Shown in pieces: positions 57,770 to 64,000 of a DNA stretch of 64,000 nucleotides. The position numbers and the translations under genes were made by a program. Within the stretch, counting starts at the first letter, position 1; every line of letters starts with the position of its first letter. Below the pieces are notes generated by a model, which saw only the letters and a list, made by a program, of their open reading frames with translations, was not told the DNA's origin and made no database searches. Source of the DNA: Fallopia convolvulus (lineage: Eukaryota; Streptophyta; Magnoliopsida; Caryophyllales; Polygonaceae); NCBI GenBank assembly GCA_964016875.1, contig OZ024729.1, forward strand, positions 22,526,494 through 22,590,493, written 5' to 3'.

Positions 57770-58954
57770 GTGACCTTAGAGGAAGGAAGGGTCGTCAAGA
57801 TCGGAGAAAATCTGGAGCCAATAGTCAGAGAAGAATTGGTAACATTCCTGAAACGTCACAAGAGTTGCTTCGCTTGGAGTCACGAAGACATGACTGGAAT
57901 AGACCCTTCCATCATCACACACAAGCTCAACGTAGACCCTGAACACCCTCCAGTCAGGCAAAAGAGACGAAAGTTTGCCCCGGAACGAATACAAGCGGTC
58001 GATGAAGAGGTCAAAAAATTACTAGACACCGGGAAAATCAGAGAAGTGAAGTACCCCGACTGGCTGGCTAACGTAGTCGTGGTGCCTAAAAAGAACGGAA
58101 AGTGGAGGGTTTGCGTGGATTTCACCGACCTCAACAAAGCCTGCCCCAAGGATTCTTTCCCTCTTCCCCACATAGACTCAATGGTGGACGCAACCGCGGG
58201 TCACGAACTACTTACCTTCATGGACGCATTCAGCGGTTACCACCAGATCCAGATGGAGCCTGCAGACCAAGAGAAAACCTCCTTCATCACAGGGCAGGGA
58301 ACGTATTGCTATCGCGTAATGCCTTTTGGTTTAAGAAATGCCGGGGCAACTTACCAAAGACTAGTCAACCGGATGTTCCGAGACCACATTGGCAAAACAA
58401 TGGAGGTGTATGTCGACGATATGGTGGTAAAGAGCACAAGCGCTTCCCTCCATAAAGGGCACTTAGAAGAAGCGTTCAAAATCCTCGAGGAATACAACAT
58501 GAAGCTAAATCCCCAAAAGTGCATCTTCGGGGTACAATTTGGGACTTTTTTGGGGCATGTAGTGACCAAGCGAGGGATTGAGGCCAGCCCAAATCAAGTG
58601 CGGGCAATTGCTTCCCTGAAATCCCCACGAAGCATAAAAGACGTACAGAAGCTAACCGGCATGATAGCTGCGTTAAACCGTTTTATCTCCAAGTCCTCGG
58701 ATAAGTGCCGACTATTCTACGAGGTGCTAAAGAAGAACAAAAGCTTTCAGTGGACAGAAAGACACGAAGCCGCCTTCCAAGAGCTGAAGGGTTACTTCGC
58801 CAATCCCCTATTACTGGCTAAACCAACTCCGGGGGAGGTGTTGCACCTCTACTTAGCTGTATCAGACCGCGCACTAAGCGGAGTCCTGGTCAAAGAAGAA
58901 GACGGCCAACAGGTTCCGGTTTATTTCGTGAACCTGAAGAAGAATGGATCCTGA
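57770..58954 (+). pseudogene. Element A reverse transcriptase and start of RNase H, unit 2
   Basis: RT looks whole: CVDFTDLNKACPKDSFPLP, FMDAFSGYHQIQM, VMPFGLRNAGATYQ and the catalytic YVDDMVV. It reads on without the central copy's stop into RNase H (FQWTERHEAAFQELK ... QVPVYFV). There it meets a 325-bp deletion (joint at about 58930) and goes out of frame, ending NLKKNGS. Confidence 0.92.
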
Positions 58955-60576
58955 ACATCGATGGAGCCTCAAATGCAAGAGGAGCAGGGCTCGGTGTCGT
59001 GCTAAAGTCGGCAAAGGGGGAAACAATAGCTCAGGCGGTTAGATGCAATTTTGAAGCCACCAACAATGAGTCGGAATATGAAGCTCTCATCTTTGGGCTG
59101 GAATTGGCCAAAGATTTGTCCATCAAGAAGATCAAGGTACGCGCCGACTCTTTACTCATCATCAATCAGATCTTGGGCATCTTCGACGCCAAAGATGATA
59201 GGATGGCCAGTTACCTAAATGTGGTTAAAGCACTATCCGAGAATTTCGAGCAAATACAATTCGAACAAGTTCCTCGGGATCAAAATGCATCGGCCGATGC
59301 CCTAGCCGGTCTAGGTTCTACCCTGGACCCCAGGGATTACGACAATATACCATTAGTCCACTTATTACATTCGGCTATAACAGAAACATCGATGACACAG
59401 GCTGCTGAACCACCACCTGAGCAACTCGCCCCAGATATTCTCCAAACATCCTCCAATCCAGAGGTCGACCACTGGACCAAGCCGTACCTCGATTGGTTCC
59501 TTTGCGGCGAAGCACCCAAGGACAAGATAGAAGCCAAAGCCTTAAAATCAAAGGCAACGCGGTTCACCATCTTAAAAGGAGTCCTCTTTCACAAGTCTGC
59601 AGCAGGATTTTTACAACAGTGCGTAGAAAAAGAGGAGGCCGAGGAGATCATGCGTGATGTGCACAGCGGAGATTGTGGTAACCACACCGGGGATCGTAGT
59701 CTCGCTAACAAGATCTTAAGGCAGGGGTGGTATTGGCCCACCGTTCGCCAAGATGCCATCAAGTATACCCAATCATGCGAAGCATGCCAGAGGCACGCAC
59801 CAGTCCCACATCAGCCGCCAGAGATTCTCCATCCATCCATCACCCCCTGGCCGTTCATGCGATGGGGGATGGACATCGTTGGCAAGTTACCTCCGTCTAC
59901 AGGACAAAAGGTGTTCTTCCTCGCCATGACAGACTACTTTTCTAAATGGATCGAAGTCGAAGCCTTCCGAGAGATCAAAGACAAGCAAGTAATTTCATTC
60001 ATCCAGCGCAACATCTTGAGCAGGTTTGGGGTCCCCGCGGAGATTACTTGCGACAATGGGTCACAATTTATAAGCAAGAAGATGCGTGATTTCTGTAAGC
60101 AGTGGAGCATTGATTTAGTCATGTCTACTCCCAGATACCCGCAAGCCACCGGACAGACTCCATTCTCACTGGTACATGGTTGCGAGGCCGTTATCCCAGC
60201 TGAAATACTAGTCCCAACCGCAAGGTATGGACTCGCCACTTCAGAGAGCAATGGACGAGAGTTGGAAGCGGATCTGGATACTATCCAGGAACTCAGAGAG
60301 GCAGCCCATGCTCGGATCACAAAATACCAACAACAAGTGGCTAGGAGTTACAATAAAAATGTTCGAGTAAAAAGTTTTCAGCTCGGAGACTGGGTATTGC
60401 GAAAGGTCTTCCAGAATACCGCAGAAGCGAACGCTGGCAAGTTGGCACCCGCTTGGGAAGGGCCATACAAGATCACCAAAGTCGCAGGAAACAGAGCTTA
60501 CCAGCTAGAATCCAAAGACGGAACAGCGGTGCCACGAAGCTGGAACGCAACCCACCTAAAAAAGTATTACTTCTAA
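58955..60576 (+). pseudogene. Element A archaeal-type RNase H and integrase, unit 2
   Basis: After the deletion the normal frame resumes (DGASNARGAG, NNESEYEAL, RADSLLI, ADALAGLGS), so all four acidic positions of the second RNase H are kept. Integrase has HSGDCGNH ... CEACQRH, WGMDIVG and CDNGSQF, and the same loss of the Glu segment (YPQATGQTPFSL) as the central copy. It ends THLKKYYF. There is no start in frame with RT, so it would not be made as part of a polyprotein. Confidence 0.9.
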
Positions 60577-61710
60577 TTACTTCATTACCATGATTTATTC
60601 TTAGCTATTTCTTAGCTCTAGCTTAGAGAATCTTTAGGCAATATTTGGATTTTTCAAATAAACGACTCTGAGCGCTCGCTCACACTGTCGGGCGGAGTTT
60701 CTAAACTCTCATCTCATCAATCATGTTTTTACACATTCTTTGCATAATAATTTACGAGAAAATATTCTCCTATTCTTGCACTTTCTCTTACTGCTTATAA
60801 ACGCGGGCATGCGCCAATCTACGTTGCATACAACATGAAACACGCCAAACGCAAAAAACCACTGTTGAAACACATGGTTACGCCGTCTGAAACGACGAAT
60901 TCATCACAACGTTAATAAGGTAACCTATGAGATGGTTACCCTTACGCTAATCAGAATTACAAACAACATGAGACGCGTGAAATACACAAATACCACTGTT
61001 AAGACACATGGTAATACCGCCTAGAAATGGCGAAGTCGTCACGCATACAACGTCGACGAAGTAACTCATAAGTTGGTTACCCCCTATCTAATTCCGATTT
61101 AACGAAACATCCGATTAGTACGGGAAGGGGAAAGCTATAGCATATAACCCAGGCCATATGCGCGGGACGCCGCGATGACACTACATCCTAATTTAAGGAT
61201 CCACTGCCCAAGAACGCCCTTGGCAGTGGCCAAAGGAAGCCTAATCGTAACTAACTACGCACGGCCCCTTTGCAGAAAATTAAAACACTCAACGCGCAAA
61301 ACGTGATCCTAACGCAGGAAGAACAAATAAGTCGCTAACGAGAGGAGCATTAAAAACTCCTTCTTTAAACGCCAAAGCCTAACGCATACCCCACTTGTGG
61401 GCAACACATTCATGGAAATTCTCCACAAATCTCCTTACGCTAACACCTAAACCTCACTTATGGGCAGCACATTTATGGAGATTCTCCAAGAATCTCCCTA
61501 TGCTAAAGCAATAACGCAAATTTCCAAACACAGACAAACAAACGGATAAAGCTGCGCCATTCAGAGGGCGTCAAAACCATTCAGAATCAGACGCCATATG
61601 AGTTTTTAGGCCCATGGCCGCAACGTCACCAAAATATCCTTACTAATTATCCAGCAAAAACAACAAAAAAAAGAGTACTTCTAAAGAGATCGAAGAGAGG
61701 CACCAGGAGC
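60577..61710 (+). other. Noncoding spacer of A, uninterrupted form
   Basis: It carries the same degenerate units as 27475-28287 plus 32657-32982, with a single catac at about 61384-61388 marking the empty site of the 4.37-kb insert. No gene seen. Confidence 0.78.
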
Positions 61711-63576
61711 TTACTGTCCGCCAGCTGGGGTCGAAGGTTCTTCTTTGTCCACGGCCTTCCCACCATTGCCTTCCTTGTCGGATGGGCCCCCATCATCATA
61801 ATCTTGACACTTTTCCTTAATCGGGGAGTTCACGTCATCCTCCTGGTCTTCAGCCACCAGGTATTCCTTGCCAGGAGGGGGGTGGTCGGCGGGGTAGTAT
61901 TCCTCCAGGACCTGCAGTTGCGTCTTCAAGTCCCATTTGGCACTCTTCCCATCAGCAAAGTCTTGCAGCAGCTCCACTTGAGATTTCATCGTGTAATATG
62001 CTGCCACGTTTACCACCACCTGGGAAAAACCTTCGATCTCCTTCTCCGCCTCCGACGCCTTCGCCTCAAGTGATGCCTTTTCAGCCTGAAGATCCTCTAC
62101 CGACGATTGAAGTTGACCCACCTTCTTGTCCAAAGAAGCAGCCAGATCCCTCGCCTGCTTCTCTTTTTCCTCCAACGCCCTCATTTCCTCCTGGCAACGG
62201 GCGTTAGTGGCCATCAGTTCCTGGAAGGCCTGCGAGATTAAAAGAGCAAGATAAATCGGGAAAAAAGGCAGGAAAAACATTCAAGAAATGCCAAAGAAAT
62301 GACAGCGAGTATCTAAAGGATCAGTTAGGCAAGTTTACCACTCTCAGCGTTGCACCCACATGGCCAAACACGGCGTCAGGGGTGAGGGCCTGGAAGTCCA
62401 TCTTCACGCTCGGAAGCAAGGTGTCCCCGAAAGTGCTAAGGAGATCTTTTGGCTCCGCTTTCTTAGCAACGTGAGAGGTTGGAGAATCATCGACTCTTTT
62501 CCGCTTCAACGAGAGAGATTTTTTGGTCTCAGAGCTGGGAGGAGGAGACAAGGGGAGCCTGACTCCGCCAGATCTCAGCCGACGAACCATTGCTGCGGCA
62601 GAGGTGTCCACGATAGCGCCTGGGAAAGTTTTTTAGCCGCATTAAGAAAAGAAGACACAAATTTTAGAAAAATAAATAAATATAATTTCTAAAGATATCA
62701 GGCACAAAGAAGGAGTAACCAACCTGATTTCTTCTTGGAGGAACTCATCATGTCAAAGGACATGGGAGTGACTTCTGTTTCAGTTTTGTCTTCGCCGGAG
62801 CCTGGAGATTCTTCGTCTTCACCACTACCCGCTGGGTCAGGACGGATCTTCTTGGGTTTTCGCTTGTCAGGCTTGATCTTTAGCAGGCGTCGACACACAC
62901 CCGTATCCGTGCTCTTGGAGTTGATTCCCACCGGCACTACACAAGAAAGACAGATATGAGGACAAGAAGATCAAAATATGCAAAAAAGAGGTTTAAATAA
63001 AGAAGATCATATCGTCTTACGAGATGTGTTCCATTCATCTCGAAAGACGTCTTTCACTTCGTCATCAAGATCGCCTAAAGACGCTTTTTCGACGAAGAAG
63101 AATCGGGATTGCCAGCTCCGAGAGGAAATTTTCAGTTTGGGAATAAGGGGGTTTTTTGTGTCCCTAGCATGCAAGGTGATGCGACCCGCCCTCTGAGGAA
63201 CAATTTTATATGCCAAGAGAAGTTCTCCCATGGTCATCTCTAAACCCCTCTCTGTAGCAAGCTCATCGATTCGGGCAAGGGTGCGCCAAGTGGTCGGAAG
63301 GATTTGGCATTGAGAAACCTTTAGGGTTTGGATGAATTCCCGAATGAAAGGGGAGAAAGGAAATTTTAAACCTAAAGAGAAGGGGTAATCAAGAAAGCAA
63401 ATCCACCCTGGCCGAACCCAATCAATGAATTCGACAGTCGGGGCGTGGAAACGAGTCCCCTCCGGGAAGCCACCAAAGGAGATCTAATCGGCGATCTCCT
63501 CCGGCGTCATATCGCAGCGGTGAAGATCTTGGGGACCCAGGGATGAAGAAGAAACGAAAGTTGAAGCTTTGGCCAT
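61711..63576 (-). pseudogene. Antisense spliced gene of element A, most complete copy
   Basis: Four inferred exons on the minus strand: 63576-63021, 62936-62724, 62619-62339 and 62229-61711 (stop TAA). All introns have GT...AG borders (GTAAGA...TGTGTAG; GTTGGT...TTCCCAG; GTAAAC...CTCGCAG), and the phases fit to give 523 codons including the stop. Exon 1 is the gypsy-associated domain. Exons 2-3 are basic (KPDKRKPKK, LKRKRV). Exon 4 is a coiled coil (EEMRALEEKEKQARDL, SVEDLQAEKASLEAKAS) with an acidic tail ending TPAGGQ. One TGG-to-TAG change near 63487 (after EEIAD) kills this copy. Function unknown; the layout resembles the antisense gene of C. Confidence 0.75.
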
Positions 63577-63774
63577 GGAGGCTGAAGTAGGAAAAAGCTA
63601 GAGATGAGGGAAAAGAAGTATTACCTGAGAAGATGAAAGCAGAAATTGAGAAGGAAAGGGAGCGTTGGGTTAGATAATGATGAGAACCACAAATAGTCTC
63701 TCGGGTCATTAAAGAGAAACGGCAGAATCAAATCCCGTCTTCCAAGGCAATCTCTGAAACGTCTTATCGAGCTT

Positions 63775-63819
63775 AAATGCAATTTTCGAAATTTGAATTT
63801 AAATTTTGAAATTGCATTT
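63775..63819. repeat. 45-bp hairpin beside the 3' LTR (unit 2 A)
   Basis: Third identical copy of the 11-bp-arm inverted repeat, 8 bp before the LTR. Confidence 0.8.
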
Positions 63820-63827
63820 AGGGGTAT

Positions 63828-64000
63828 TGTTAGACCCAGAATTTAGGTGACGAAGCGCTGCGCCATGGACAGAGAATCTCCAACGCATACAGAATTATGG
63901 AAGATCTTCGAGATTGACTAAGTCTGTTGGAGGAGAGAGGGTCCGAGATATGTTTGTTATAAGATAGATTTTTCTCCAGATTGTATTCGTTATAAGATAG
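63828..64000 (+). repeat. 3' LTR of A (unit 2), first 173 bp
   Basis: TGTTAGACCC start. It runs off the end of the window before the TATA-like box. Confidence 0.93.

Larger units (their letters stand above)
54909..64000 (+). mobile_element. Tat-lineage element A (unit 2), runs off the window
   Basis: 5' LTR, PBS, gag, PR, RT, damaged RNase H, integrase, uninterrupted spacer, complete antisense gene, hairpin and the first 173 bp of the 3' LTR. The left flank is gactt. The LTR should end at about 64236; its right flank is not visible. It lacks the 4.37-kb insert and the filler deletion of the central A, but has its own 325-bp deletion in RNase H. Confidence 0.9.

Noticed and set aside
1..64000. 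Assembly artefact as the cause of the two 33-kb units
   Set aside because: The units differ by many substitutions, separate frameshifts, a 4.4-kb insert, a 341-bp and a 325-bp deletion and array length, so they are distinct molecules. A misjoin at the A elements cannot be fully excluded without reads.
1..64000. CRISPR array, bacterial defence system or phage genes
   Set aside because: The tandem repeats have no unique spacers and the DNA is plant retroelement sequence throughout.

Overview
The window is repeat-rich plant nuclear DNA. It is built almost entirely from nested Ty3/gypsy LTR retrotransposons, with one short stretch that looks like former host gene sequence. The Athila- and Tat-lineage elements with plant-type primer-binding sites, the archaeal-type second RNase H of the Tat elements, and a tRNA-derived SINE all point to a flowering plant. 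The species cannot be told. No functional host gene, rRNA, CRISPR array or bacterial-type operon was seen.

Layout: a unit of about 33.3 kb is present twice in tandem, with a partial third piece. Each unit is, left to right: (1) the 5' part of an Athila element on the minus strand, cut off in its integrase (1903-7843; 35211-41154); (2) about 2.15 kb of non-element DNA holding two exon-like pieces and a SINE (7844-9994; 41155-43306); (3) a Tat-lineage element on the minus strand, here called C (9995-21463; 43307-54908), whose 5' LTR is interrupted; (4) a second Tat-lineage element on the plus strand, here called A (21464-35210; 54909 to beyond the window). The window opens inside the 3' end of another A (1-1902). 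The central A also carries a 4,369-bp insert with TG...CA ends and a CATAC target duplication (28288-32656), probably a solo LTR.

Both complete junction sets show A flanked on its left by the C LTR (gactt) and on its right by Athila (acatc), with no target-site duplication. The simplest reading is that one A inserted into Athila, another inserted into the LTR of C, and unequal recombination between the two A copies duplicated everything between them. The units differ by scattered substitutions, frameshifts and indels, so they are not the same molecule assembled twice.

All the pol genes are damaged. C shares several in-frame stops and a YVED reverse-transcriptase box between its two copies, so it was dead before duplication. 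Both A copies lack the integrase segment with the catalytic glutamate. The most interesting content is a pair of intron-containing antisense genes, one in A and one in C, lying between pol and the 3' LTR on the strand opposite to pol. Their inferred exons join in phase, and they share one plan: a gypsy-associated N-terminal domain, a basic or Pro/Ser-rich middle, and a C-terminal coiled coil. In C this gene has its own TATA-like promoter with GGCCCA motifs, and a minisatellite lies between it and pol.
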